Shown here: one piece after another, positions 10,706 to 22,700 of the stretch
Numbering within the stretch: the first letter of the stretch is position 1
How the letters are laid out: each line of letters opens with the position of its first letter
Assembly (NCBI GenBank): GCA_004431415.1
Contig: QPMI01000066.1
Span: 124,001-188,000, forward strand
Reading direction: 5' to 3'
Length of the DNA stretch: 64,000 bases
Source of the DNA: Cyanophora paradoxa
Lineage: Eukaryota > Glaucocystophyceae > Cyanophorales > Cyanophoraceae
Position numbers and translations under genes: made by a program
Notes under the pieces: model-generated
Database searches by the model: none
What the model was told of the DNA's origin: nothing
What the model saw: only the letters and a program-made list of their open reading frames with translations

Positions 10706-12134
10706 ATGAGCACCCACATCTACACGTGCACGAGCGAAGACGCCGACGCCAGCTGCAGCTGTAGCTGCGCATGCAGCACGAGTATGGCGGCTGATCACGA
10801 TCAGCGAAAAGCCGACCCGCTTGCGCGCCTTGTTTCCATCTTTCGGCATCCAAGTGCCTTGCGCGCGCGCCGCAATGGGCGCCCTATAGCTAGATCTCAT
10901 TCGGGGAGGGAGGTACCGGTCAGCAGTGATCATATGCATGACTCTAGATCTCTCTTCCAAACGATGTGTGCGTACGTCCGACGGCCGATATATATACTTG
11001 CAATTGCTCATGATCAGTGGCTCGCGTACGTGCAGACGCCTCGACGACACTAGTACTGCAGCTGTGCGCCCGCGCCGGCGAGGCCGACAGCGATCGATCT
11101 CGCGAGGCTCCCGATCGCGATCGCGACGCGGAAGGCGGCGATGGCATCGGCCTGGACCTGCCGCCCTTCCACGGGGGGATGCGGGTCCAGTCCCTCCCCT
11201 CCATGTCCTCCTCCGACCCGGTCGCCGTCCCGCCTCCGAAGAGCTCAAGCTTCCCAAACCCGCGGTCCCTGTCCCTCGAGCTCGATCTGTCCGAGTCATC
11301 ACCCGGCGTTTCGTCCCTGGAGAGCATTCCCGAGGAAATTCCGGCCTCGAGCGCCGATCGCGAGTGCACGTGCGCGTGCACCTGCGCATGCACCAGCGCC
11401 TCGCGCCTCGCCTGCCGCATCCGATCCGCTGCGGAGTTCGCCTCATCCGGATCCGGCCCCGCGTCCCTCGCCTCACCCGTCGCGAGCTCCGACGTCGAAG
11501 CCCCCTGCAGCCCCGCCCGCGAAGAGGTACCGCAGTGGCCTTTAATTTCCCTTCGCTCATTTAAATGTGAATCTGTCTGATCGGACGCGTACGGGGCACT
11601 CTGGAAGGCGTCGACTCGCTCGGGCTCGTCCTCGCGCCGCCCCTCCTTCCGCGGCATCCAGGGGCTCCAGCTGGAGTCGGCCCTCGAGAAGGTGCACGTG
11701 ATCACGACCCGCGCGCCCGGCCCCGCCTCGAGCTCGGCCCATGTGCATGGCCAGCCCGCCGGCGTCCCCCTGAACTCTGTCTGTCTGGCGTGCTGGCGCC
11801 GGCCCGTATATATATGTCTAGATCTGATCGATTGGACGGCGCGCAGGCACGCTCCGTGCATATGTCCAGCGCCGCCTCGCGCCATACGGCCGGCGCCTTC
11901 GTCCAGGACGCGCAAGCGGAGCCCCGGCCTGAGGCCGGCGCCGGTATCGATCGCGACGCGCTTGCGCACCGGAGCCAGAGCTCGATCGCGAGCCGGCGGT
12001 CGGTCCACGGGCAGCTCTCGCGCACGCATCTGCACCCGCACAATTGCAACCGCTTCGACCACGAGCTGCTGGCCCCGACGCACGACTGGGAGGAGGAGAT
12101 CGCCCGCCGCCTGGGCACCGCGGTCCGCCTTTGA
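10706..12134 (+). CDS. RRxS-motif serine-rich protein, copy B
   Basis: Seen: exons 10706-10967, 11036-11526, 11608-11691 and 11847-12134 join in phase into 374 residues with stop TGA 12132-12134. The same blocks as copy A are present: DPLARLVSIFR, GGDGIGLDLPPFH, SLESIPEEIPAS, RLACRIRSAAEFAS, CSPAREE, RSGSSSRRPS and the C-terminal THDWEEEIARRLG. It is longer than A and C because of an extended Ser/Cys run near residue 20, two-residue insertions (HD in MAADHDQRK, EL in SLELDLSES) and a longer fourth exon. Exon 3 uses a GGAAG acceptor instead of the GCAG of the other copies. The frame is intact, so it is probably functional. Function unknown, as for copy A. Confidence 0.8.
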
Positions 12135-13706
12135 TCATGATCATGATTTGTACAGTTCAGAGTGCTTTATTTCGACTTCGACGCGTCCGAATCAATTTCG
12201 CTACAGTATTATGGTACTTGCAAATTTTGCATATTTTATATGTACCGTAGTATCTTAAGCCTTTCGATTTCTCGGACGCCCCTTTTAGATATCGATCTAG
12301 ATCCATGTCACTGAGAGATCTATGTCGGATTTTAGATCTAGATCCATGTCACTGAGAGATTTATGTCGGACATCTCGGACGTCCATGTCACTGAGAGATC
12401 TATTTTTAGAGTCACATTTTCAGCATAGACATAGACCTAGATATCGATATGCGCGTACGTATACGTAGCTTTGTGAACTTATGGGATCCGGACATTGCAA
12501 TTGCCGATCGCTAGCTCTTGCTACGTATCATAGTATACCATTCAAGTGCACATATGCATATGCATGTCACAGTGTACATGTACAGATTGGCTATATCCGT
12601 ATTCAAATGCGTTTTTGATTTGTATGCAGGCGTTGTCACAGTGTAGTTGACGCGTACGTTGACAGTGATGAGTGCAGTCCGGCCTGTACATGTAGGCCGA
12701 GTACTAGTTATACTTTAGATTTCAATGAGGCCCTGGAGGTTTACCTTGTCAATTTTAATCATCTTGAGTCATGATTTGTCGCCTTCGTGAATCTTTTTTC
12801 AAAGTTTTATCGCAGTACACCGTGGCACGTAGACATGCGCTTGCCGGCGCCATGATGTGCTTTCCGAAGTTCTAGTGCAGCGTAGGAATTAGCGAGTGCA
12901 CGTGCGAGATAGCTAGCCTAGTAGCTAAATGCGTGCATACGCGAGTGCTAGATAGCTAGCTTTAGCTAAATGCGTGCATGCAGTTCAAGATATTCATAAT
13001 GAGATGTGTTCTTATCTTGTTCTGGTCTGAAGGAGGGACCATAAGGCACGTGCACGTAGTAGGATCGCACCAGAGACTGAACCGTGCCCCTGGGCGTTTC
13101 TAATACGTGCGTGGTACGCTCCTTGTACAGTATGGTCCCTCCTTCCGACCAGAACAATCTAGATGTCGATCTAGATCTCGAGGTCTCGAGCTCGTGGATT
13201 GGGCCGGGGGATCCCGATATCGATCCGGATTCCGGAGTCTGCGAGTCCGTGCACGTGCGTCCCTGGGCCGGGCTCATTTTTCGCGGGCCTATATATTTCC
13301 GCGCTCAGTGAGTCGAATGTATGCATGATGCATGCATGCACCGACTTGAGGTCGCTATAGCTCGTCTTGCGGCTCGTTCTTCGCGGCTTGTTTTCCCTGG
13401 GCCCCTTTTTTCGCACTCAGTGGAGAGATTGAAAACACTCGGCCTAATCGAAGGGTGGATCATTGACTTCTCCGGAGTCCACCAGACTACAATCATTCTA
13501 CGGCTATACGAACAGCATCTAAAAAAAGGGTGTTCGATTCCTCTCTACTCTTCGAATTCGCGAGTCCGAATTCGAAGGTCACTGGAGATCTAGAGGCCTG
13601 ACGACAACAAACTACCGAAAGAGCGAAAAACAAGTTCTATCCTGCGCTTAATTCTGAACCGGAACGCCGGAAGGCTCGCCGGCCTTCTCCTCGGAGGCCG
13701 GCTGTT
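12135..13706. other. Downstream flank of copy B; no gene
   Basis: Three near-identical CATGTCACTGAGAGATCTATG-type repeats lie at 12300-12410, then blocks shared with units A and C, then the inverted-repeat element at 13017-13157. The segment 13280-13640 shows nothing recognisable. The minus-strand surface-protein gene ends at 13707, so this region separates the convergent 3' ends of copy B and that gene. Confidence 0.55.
13017..13157. mobile_element. 141-bp MITE-like element with 27-bp terminal inverted repeats
   Basis: The left end TTGTTCTGGTCTGAAGGA... (13017-13043) is the reverse complement of the right end (13131-13157) with one mismatch over 27 bp. The element sits in the 3' flank of copy B; unit C has the flanking sequence without it (about 51340-51365), so it was gained after the duplication or lost cleanly from C. 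There is no coding capacity. A clear target duplication cannot be defined, at most TC/TCT. Confidence 0.7.
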
Positions 13707-16700
13707 TCAAAAGACGTGAAGGAGGGAAAGCCAGAGGCAGGCGGCCGCGGCCAGGAGGGCCGCGGCGGAGCACCAGCGGACGCCCTCGCGGTCGCGGGCG
13801 GCGCTCGATCGCGAGGTGCTCGGCCCCGCGATCGCGCCGCCGGCGCCGGCAGTAGTGCCAGAGGAGCTCGCGAACGACGAGCCGGTGATATTCCCGCCAG
13901 CGGAGCGGAGGCTCTGCTCTAGGGCGGAGACCGGCTTGGCCGCCTGCGAGACCGCGATCATGAGCTCGGCGCACAAGCTTAAGCCCGAGCCGCGCGAGCC
14001 GCGCGGGCCGCACCTGGCTGATCTGGATGATGGCCGAGTTGCTGAGGCCCGAGTACTGGGCGGGCAGGTTGCCGGTGAGGAGCTCCAGGGAGCTGCCGGG
14101 CTGGATGTTGAAGCCCTGCCCCAGGTCTACGACGAGCGCCGGCGAGGTCTGCAGCAGGCCGCGGTTGCTCTTCGACGCCGGCGCCGCGATCGAGCACTTG
14201 GGCGCTGCGCGGGCCTCAGGCTTAGGCGGCAGACATCGGAATCGGCTACGAAAGCAGCGCACAGGCGCCGAGGAGGCTGATGGTGTCGGCCGTGAAGATG
14301 GCAGAACAGGGGATGGAGCCGGCGCCCGAGGGGAGGGTGTACTCGACGTCGAGCTCCAGGTTGAGCCTGCGCCCCGCCGCTCACGATCAGCCGCGCGAGA
14401 GCGCCAGGGAATCGCGGAGGAAGGGAGCTCGAGGGGCTCGCTTGTTGAAGGAGGACTCGTCGAACTTGGCGGCGCCGATGGATACGAACTCGCACGTCTC
14501 GGGGTTGCTGCGCGGGCCAGCTTTCAGGAGGGGGGAATGAAGGAGGGGGGGAGGTCGAGGGGGCCCACCAGGAGCCGATGTACTTGCACCACGAGTCGAT
14601 GTCCGCGGGGAACTGGCAACGGCCCGTCTCCACGCCGCACACTGGCGGACCCGTGCCGGCGCCGCTCAGCTCTCGGGAAGCCATGATCATGATCGAGGCG
14701 GGCGGGCTTGGGGGCACCCTGGCACGGGGAGCACTTGTAGCAGCTGGTGGCTGAGGCGGCGATGGCGGCGGCGGCGTCCGGGCCGCCCGTGCGGAACGCC
14801 TCCACAATCGCCTTCGCCTGAGCCGCGAAGAAGACGTTCTTGAACTGCGCAACGCGCGCGGCCCCGCGCGCATCGACGTCAGCGGCCGGGTCGGCGGAGG
14901 AGCTCGAGGAGGCGGCGGTAGGGCGCACAACGCCGGAGCCAGCGTTGGCGGTCGCGCGGTACTTGCTCCCGTCCGCGACGCGGGCGTCCAGGCCCACAAA
15001 GAAGCCTGCGGACCCCCGATGAGGGGAGGGTTTGATGGGAGGGCCGGGGTCGCGCACCAGCGCCCTGGCCGTCCGCCATTCCGACCTCGTTCTGCGCAAG
15101 GCGAGTCGGCACTGCAGCTTATCTTCCATTTCGCGGCGGCTCGGTCAGGGCCGGGGTCACCTGGATGATGACGGTGTCGTCGAGCTTGGTCGTGCCCTTG
15201 ATCAGCGCAAGGCCGCCGCCGTACGTGCCCCTGCGGCGCGCGCTGAGCCGGCCGCGAAATTAAAGCGAATTTCCACCGCGGGCCGGGCTCGCCTCGCGAC
15301 GTTCTGGAGGAAGACGCTCTCGCCGATTTCGAAGCGGGCGCTGCCGGCCTTCTCGGGCTGCGGGTCCACCAGCATGCCGCCCCCGATCTGGGCCGACTCG
15401 ATGTCATCGCCCTCGTACCACAGGAAGCCGGCCTGCGGATCCGAACGCGCAGCGTGAGCTCCAGCTCGACTCGGCGAGTTCGCCGAGATCTAGAGATTTT
15501 AGGACCAGAGGCGCACCGTGTTGTTGAAGATGACGTTCTTGCCGCCCGCGAGAGTGATGGAGTCCGCCGCGTAGATGCCGCCCCCGCCGAAGGCCTGGTT
15601 CCCGTTGAGGACGCACTCCTCGACGACCACCGGCGTGTTGGTGCCCATGACGGCGATACCGCCACCCTGCCCGACTCCGCCGGGCTGGCCGAGCGCCCGC
15701 ATGTCGATGTCTCCTGCGGAGTTAAAGTTGATGAGGCATTGTCGCAGCTGCACCCCGCCACCCTGCTCATGCGGTGAGAGGGGGAAAAGCGCGTAGAAAG
15801 GGCGCGGGGCCCGAGCGCACGTCGTTCGCGATGATCCCGCCCGGCAGGCCGACGCTCACCGCGCCACCCACCATCGCGCCGTTGAACATGAAAGAAGAAC
15901 TGCGCAGGAAACCATAGGGAATAAGTCGGGTGGTGCGAAAATGAGTGGAACGAATTCGAAGCTTAATCTGAGACGCGGGGCACGGGAAACGCGCACCTCT
16001 CGAATGAAGCCGTGCATCCTTGAGCGACGAGCGCGCCGCCGCCGGCGAAATAAGCAGCGTTCTCCTCGAACATAGTGAGCGACACGGTCAGCTTCGCGTT
16101 CGATCCCAGGCACGTCAGGCCACCGCCGGCTGCCCGAGCGTCACAATCAAGCAACCGCAGAGGATCTAGAAGTGGAGGGAGGGTTCGATTCGGCGCGCGC
16201 GGCGCACAATTCTTGGCGACGTTGAAGATGTTGCCGTTGTCGCTAATCAAAGTGGCCTCGACGCTCGCCGCCGCATTGACGACCGCGAGGCCGTCGCCGA
16301 TGGAGGAGGTGATCAGGCACTTCGAGACGGCGACGGGCGAGCCGGCCCAGATGGCGCCGCCGGAGTCGGCCTGGCGATCGCAAGAGCCCACGTCAGCGTG
16401 CAGCGCGGATCCGGACCGCAGAAGCGGAGGCGCCGGCGGACCATGTTGCGCCGGAACGTCGTGCCGACGATGGTGACCGTGGCGGAGGACTTGACGACGG
16501 CGATGGCGCCGCCGACGCGGTGCGCGGGGTCGTACTTGGAGAAGTCGACGGTGCTTGTCCCCTGCGAGAGGCGGTTGAGGTTCGGCGCCTGCGCCGTGTA
16601 GACGGCCGCGTCCGCCATCGCCAGGCCCGCCGCGTTCTCCAGGAACGAGCAGCCCGAGAACGAGACCTGTTCGGTAGTCAACGCGGACGCTCAGTTCGAC

Positions 16701-19700
16701 TAGCGAAGGCGATTTCGCACTTCTCCAGCGGCCATCTTCGCCTCCGAATCGGCTCCGACGCTCACCGCCCCGCCGCCGCCTTCCAGTGCCTCATTGTGGA
16801 AAAAGGTCGAATTTCCGAAGATCGCCGAGCTTTCGCCGAGCACGACGACTGCGCCGCCGTGCGTCTTGGCCTTGTTCTGCGAGCGGTCGATCGGTCGGTG
16901 GGGAGTCGGATGATGTGAGGGACTGGACAGGGTCGGGGAGTCGGACCTTGCTGAAAGTGCAGAAGAGGAACGCGGCAGACGCGCCATCAAGGAGCGAGAC
17001 GGCACCGCCTGATCGAGAGCGTTGCAACCCAGATCTAGAGCGACTGCATTCGCGACAGGAAGTCAAATGCGCGGACCCGAGCCAAAGCTGTTGACGTTCG
17101 TGGTGAAGACGACGGCCTTGACGACGAGGCCCTTGACCCCGCGGACGACGAGGGCGGAGCCCGAGGCGTCCTCGGGCGGCACGGCGACGCCGCCGACCTC
17201 GACCGTCGCGTCCCGCGAGCAGTTGGCGAGGTTGACGCCCATCGGCACGACGGCCGGCGACGCGTGCGAGACGACGAAGGCGGGGCCCAGGTTGTTGCAG
17301 CTGCGGGCGTCGACGCGTACGGCCGCGGATCAGCGGTCGTTTACCATCGAAGAGGTGCGGTTTGCGCACTAGAGCATTGTGTCGACTGCGCTGCCGGGGC
17401 CGCTGCTCAGCCCGCTCAGCGATCGGATCTGCGACGAGGCGATCGCGAGATCATGATCAGCGGACGGCGCCGCGAAAAACGAGTCGGAGAGAAGCGCGGA
17501 CCACGATGGAAGAGCCGGTCGCGCCTGCGGCATGTACAGGAGGAACCGTCCAAGGATTCGAAACGTTCTTCACGTACACGCCCGGCCTGAGGAAGATGCC
17601 GACCTGCAGGGCGCCTCATGATCAGCTTTTCGCGGCACCGATCTCGGGGTGCGCGTGGCTCCGACTCGCCTTGACGGGCCGCCCGGCCGCCGCGACGAAC
17701 TCGATCGCGAGGGCGCGCGCCGTCGACAGGCGATTCACGACGGCGGCGTCGCGGCCGCTCGCCGCCGTGTCGTTCTCGCTCGAGACGTCCACGACAATGT
17801 CGAGGTCGTACTCCGCCTCGCGGCGTACGTCGAGCACGACGGGCTGCGCCGGCGCGTCCGCCCCGCACGGCGCGGGCCCGGGCCCGGCAGCGGCGACGTT
17901 GATCGCGACGGGCGCGCCGGCGCGGAGGAAGGCGGAGACGCGGGTGCGGCCGCCCGCCTCGCCGCCGAGGAGCGGCGCCGAGCACGCGTACGGGTCGCAG
18001 GCGGCGGCCGAGCGGACGTCCACCACCGCTGCGCGAGCGCGAGCGCGGTCAGCCCCGAGAATTCTATCCGAACAAATTTAAGCGCGTCTTTCGTACCCGG
18101 GAAGGCGGAGGCGCTTGCGTCGAAGACGTAGACGCCCGTCTCAGTGGCGTTGAACAGGAACTGCACCGCGTGCGTCGCCGGGGCGGAGCAGACGAGGACG
18201 CCGGTCACGGGGTAGGAGCAGAGGTTCGGGAGCTCGGTGCGCCCCGCCGACGGCACGGCGACCTTGTGGTCGGGCGGGCAGCTCGACTCGCCTGCAGAAT
18301 TGGGAGCGTCGGCTCGAGCGAGCTTGCGATTCAGAGCAAAGCCGCCGCACTCGAGTCGGCGAGGGGCGAGCGGTACGTCCCCTCCGAGGGGGGCGTCGAG
18401 GCGAACTGCAGCGTGTTCGCGTCGCGCTGGGCTGCGCGGGCGCGGCTTAGGGACGGGGCGTGCACAGGGGAGCGGGCTGCTTGCTCGCCTCGCATTTGCG
18501 CTTGGATGGAGCCGGGCTCGTCGGGGATCGGGGCGAACCGGTCCAGCGAGCGATACGCCTCTGCATCCGAGCCCTAGGTCAGACCGCGAAAGGCCCCCGC
18601 GACGCGTTCGACGCCGCACCCGCGTCGAGCGAGGAGGTGGCGGTCAGGTCGGGGGGCGAGGGGGCGTAGTCGGCCGCCAGCTTGAGCGTCGGCTCGATGG
18701 GGAGGGGCTCGGTTATGATAAAGCCGTCGTCCGGGCCCACGTCGGGGGGCGGCTCGCTGCTGAACGACGTCTCGTCCGCGAGGACTGCAATTGGAGTTAT
18801 ATTAGTGCAGGTATCATCAGGGAACAAGAGAAAACAGGAGCGCACGCATGCGGCCCGAGCGGACGTGCGACTCGATGAGGGCCTCGACGGCGGCGGAGAG
18901 GGTGCGGCGGCGGCGGCGGGCGGCGAGCGGGTCCGTGGCGGCGTCGCACGGGTTGACGGCCTGGCTCGTGAGGTTGTTGTTGAAGGGGCAGAGGGCGAGC
19001 TCGCCGGCGAGCGACACGGAGATGTAGCGGGCCGGCTCGGGGCACGCGACGAGGACGTCGTCCAGCAAGTCTGCGGCGCGCGGGCGATCGCGAGCGTCAA
19101 CGGACGCTCGGACGTGACAGGCCGGGGCGGCGGAACCGCACCGACGGGGCACGTGGCCGAGCAGGGTCGGTCGTAGACAACAACCGTGTTGCTGCCCTCA
19201 GCCGTCGAGGAGTACCCCGCGCTCGTCACGGCGCCGAGCTGCGGCCGGCCGAGGGCTCTCAGGGGAGGCTCGCGATCGACTCGCGGCGAGCTCGCGCATC
19301 GATATCGCCCGGCTTCCGGACCGGAGCGCACCACAAAGGCGCGCTTGACAACGCGCTGCGTGGCGGACGTCGCGTTGACAAGGACGCTGTAGTACTCGCC
19401 CCCTGGGTTGACGGGTACGGTGAAGTAGAGCGGCTTGCTGCCCGCCTCGTTGCTCGTCATCTGAGGCGAGCGAAGTGAGCTGCGCGCTGCGAGGCGGAGC
19501 GGTTAGCCTCGCGGCGGACCTTCATCACGACCTGGGGGCGGCGACGAGGGGGGGAAAGGGAGGGGAGAGGGATCACATTTAGCGATCGCGAGGGCGAGGG
19601 CGGCGAAAACAAAACTGAAGGCACCGATTTCGCAAGGGCAGCCACGGCCCCGCCGTACCCGTCCCCTTGCGGGATCCAGGAAACCTGCCCATGCGAAGGG

Positions 19701-22700
19701 CGGCGGTCATGCGCGGCGGCGGGCGTCACGATCGCGGGATCGATGCGCGCGCACGTTGAAGAGCCCGCAGCTCAGGCGGGTCACAGAGAGCATGAAAGGC
19801 AGCGACGTGTTTCCGGTGACAAAGGCCCGGTGTGGGAGCCCTGCGCAAGACGCGTCAGCTGCATCCCAGCAAAAAATCAATTCCAAGCGTTCCACTGCGC
19901 ACCCGGCATCTGGAGGGAGAGGGTCTTCGCGTAGCCGGCGTAGAATGTGCAGATGATCTCGTCGGCGGCGCCCTTCGGCACGTTCGTGCAGGTAAGGCTG
20001 GCGTCCGGCAGCGGCTCGGGGATCCACCGCTGCACGTCGAAGCTGCGATCGCGGTGGAAGAATGAATCAGCAACGTATATACAATCACGTTCCAACTCGA
20101 GGGCAGGCGCCGGCGGGTCGTTCGCACTTGTAAACGATGCCTGAAGAGCGCCGGAGAGTCTGGAGCGTCAGCAGCCGGCTACAAGGAGCATTACAAGAGA
20201 TTGCACGAATTCGAGCACCCCCGAGGAGGCCTGGAATGCGGAGGGACATAACGTTGCCGTTCGGGGTCGGAATATCTGTTTCGCGGGCGGTAATATATCA
20301 ATGAGTACTCGGGGATAATTATAAGAAATAAGCCGATATTTGAATGCTGACAATCGTAGAACGGAGCCGATGCCGCAGGAGGCCGCGCGATGAGAGCCGG
20401 GTCGGGGCTCTGGGGAGAGATCGCCGATGAGAGGATGCAGGGGATAGTCGGGTGAAGGTTGACAACGCGGGCGGTCCCCGGCCTGCAAGGGCTCGGGACG
20501 GCCGTGGGCTCACGAGCCGGCGTGACGAGCGCCTGCGAGTGCACGTTATAATTAATGTTACGGATGAACTGGAGTGGTACAATGCCATATATACGAATAT
20601 CTAACCTGCCAGTAGGAAGGAGGGGAGTCGCCTGGGGTGTTCGTCCACGCGATCGTCGCCACAAACTTGCCGGGGTTCTCTGCCGCCACGACATCAATCG
20701 CGTTCTGCGGTGAAAGATGCGAGAAAACGACGTCGACGTCGACGGCGGACCTTTATCCGCCTCGATCGAGACGAGCGAGACCGAAGACGGGGCCTTCGGC
20801 GGCGCCGCTGCGCGGTACGGGTTGTCGGCGGCCGCTGTCGCGATCGCGCACCGAGACAGCTGCAGCGAGGCGCGCGCGCGCGCACGGAGCGTCTTGACGA
20901 CGGAGGAGCCTCCCTCCATCTTGCCGAGGTACTTCTGGTTGTCCGCTCGGATCGCCTCAAGCTCGACACCGTAGACTGTGGAAAAAAACGGAGTCATATC
21001 GCGGCGGCTCTGGAAACAGCGTCGAAGGGGCGGCCGCGCACTTGTCTCGGGCCGCAGGTTGGGGAAGCTCTGGCCGAACGTGATGCGGAAGTCGCTGGGG
21101 TCCAGCGGCGCCTGCACAGCGACGCCGGCGCGCGGCACGAAGCCGCTGTACGCGCGGCACGCGGCGGCGCGCTTCGCCGGGTCGTAGGTCATGACGAGGC
21201 CGCTGGTGCCGCCCTGCGGCCCGCACGCGTCGGCGGAGACCAGAGCGCCCGTCTCGGCCGTCGCGAGGCCCTCGTAGGAGAGCTTGGGCGCCGCGTCGTA
21301 CTCGGCCTTAGAGAGCTCCCGGAACGAGGCCGCGAAGAAGCGCTCCCCGACCTTGGCCTGGGCGTCCGACGTGCCGCCCTCCCGGATCGCGATCTGCGCG
21401 GGGCCGGGCGCGCGGTATCACGGCGAGGGCCGCAAAAGAGCCGCGCACGCGACAAGCGCGCTGCAGCTGACCCGGAAGGCGACAACGTCGTTCTTGAGAA
21501 AGTCCTGCCGCGGCCAGAACCAGCCGAACTCCAGCGCGTTCGAGCCCCTGGCGACCGAGCGAACAGGCTCAGAGAGAATCCGCGCAGATCTAGATCTAAG
21601 AAGCAGAACGAAGCGCGAATGTGCACCGGCGGGTCACTTTGGCGGTGAAGACCTAGAGCCGCGCCCCATGTCAGAGAGGGGCGTCCGAGGAGTAAACGGA
21701 ACAGCGCTCACTGCGGTCGTGCCGCCCGGGGCAGGGTCGGGGCATGTCTGGACCGACAGTCAAGAAACACTTTCAGCCACACGCGGCCCTCCCAACTGCG
21801 GACCTTCTGAACGATGACGATTTTATCCCAGGTGTTCTTCCAGATGGGGGACAAGCTGTCGAAGTAGTGGCTGTTCGCAGAAAAGAGTGATGATCAGGGG
21901 CAACGCGAGGGACGCAAACAGCCGGGTTTCGGCTTCCAAAATTCTCTCTGCTCACCCGGCAAGCCTATAGGACAGAGAAACCGGCAGCTTGATGACAGCT
22001 GTAACCGCGCGCACTCCACGTCAGAAAAGCTTGGGTGTCATAATTCATATTCGAAGCTGCAAATTAAACGCATGCGCACTGTCGAGCTTGAGGTTCGCTG
22101 AACAGGGCGCCACATCAGCGCAGGGCTAGGGAGAGCGGCGCGAAGCGGGATTCGCACCTGCGATGTACGGCACGAAGCCGAACCAGAGCTGCAGGCCTCC
22201 ATCGCAGCCAGCGCCGGTTCCAATCTGCCGAGAGCGCCAGCTCATGATCAAGGCGGAGAAACGCCGTGGCCAGCGAAGGACGCGAGTTGGCAGGAGAGTA
22301 AATTTTAAAGAGCGCGGAGGGGGATTGTAAGTTTCGATCGGAGGAGAAAGCTTTAGCTTGGGCGCGGAGGTAATTTTCGAGGTGGAAGCAAGGGTTCGGG
22401 CATGATGCAGAGCAGGGAGAGTGCGGGGGTCGAGGGGCGGGACTCACGGGACTCCAAGTGACGCCCATCTTGAAGTAGACTTGGACCTTTCGGTCGGCGT
22501 CGACGTCAGCCACCAGCGAGGCGGAGATCGATATCGGTCGGAAATTAAACCGACCGCGGGGGCCCTTCTCTTTCAACGGTATTCCACACAGATGTGGCAG
22601 AATCTAATTAAAAATCAACTAAATGATCACCTAATAAATTTACTTCATCGACATATAAAATGCCTCGATTTGCTTGCAATTGTGCTAGTTAATAAACCGG

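Larger units (their letters stand above)
10630..13230 (+). repeat. Diverged segmental duplication, unit B
   Basis: The unit contains RRxS-family copy B and a downstream flank collinear with unit C: TCGACTTCGACGCG, ACAGTATTATGG, GTAGTTGACGCGTACG, GTACATGTAGGCCGAGTAC, GGCCCTGGAGG, AATGAGATG and TCTCGAGGTCTCGAGCTC. The flank differs from unit C mainly by 6-bp insertions and by the inverted-repeat element at 13017-13157, present only in B. Confidence 0.75.

Noticed and set aside
10706-10860. Ser/Cys-rich N-terminus of copy B as a metallothionein-like domain
   Set aside because: The Cys-Ser run is explained by palindromic hexamer insertions (AGC/TGC codons) and is absent from copy C.
14127-15770. 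547-codon minus-strand frame
   Set aside because: It runs through introns in the wrong frame; the correct frames in the same strand give beta-helix exons bounded by splice sites.
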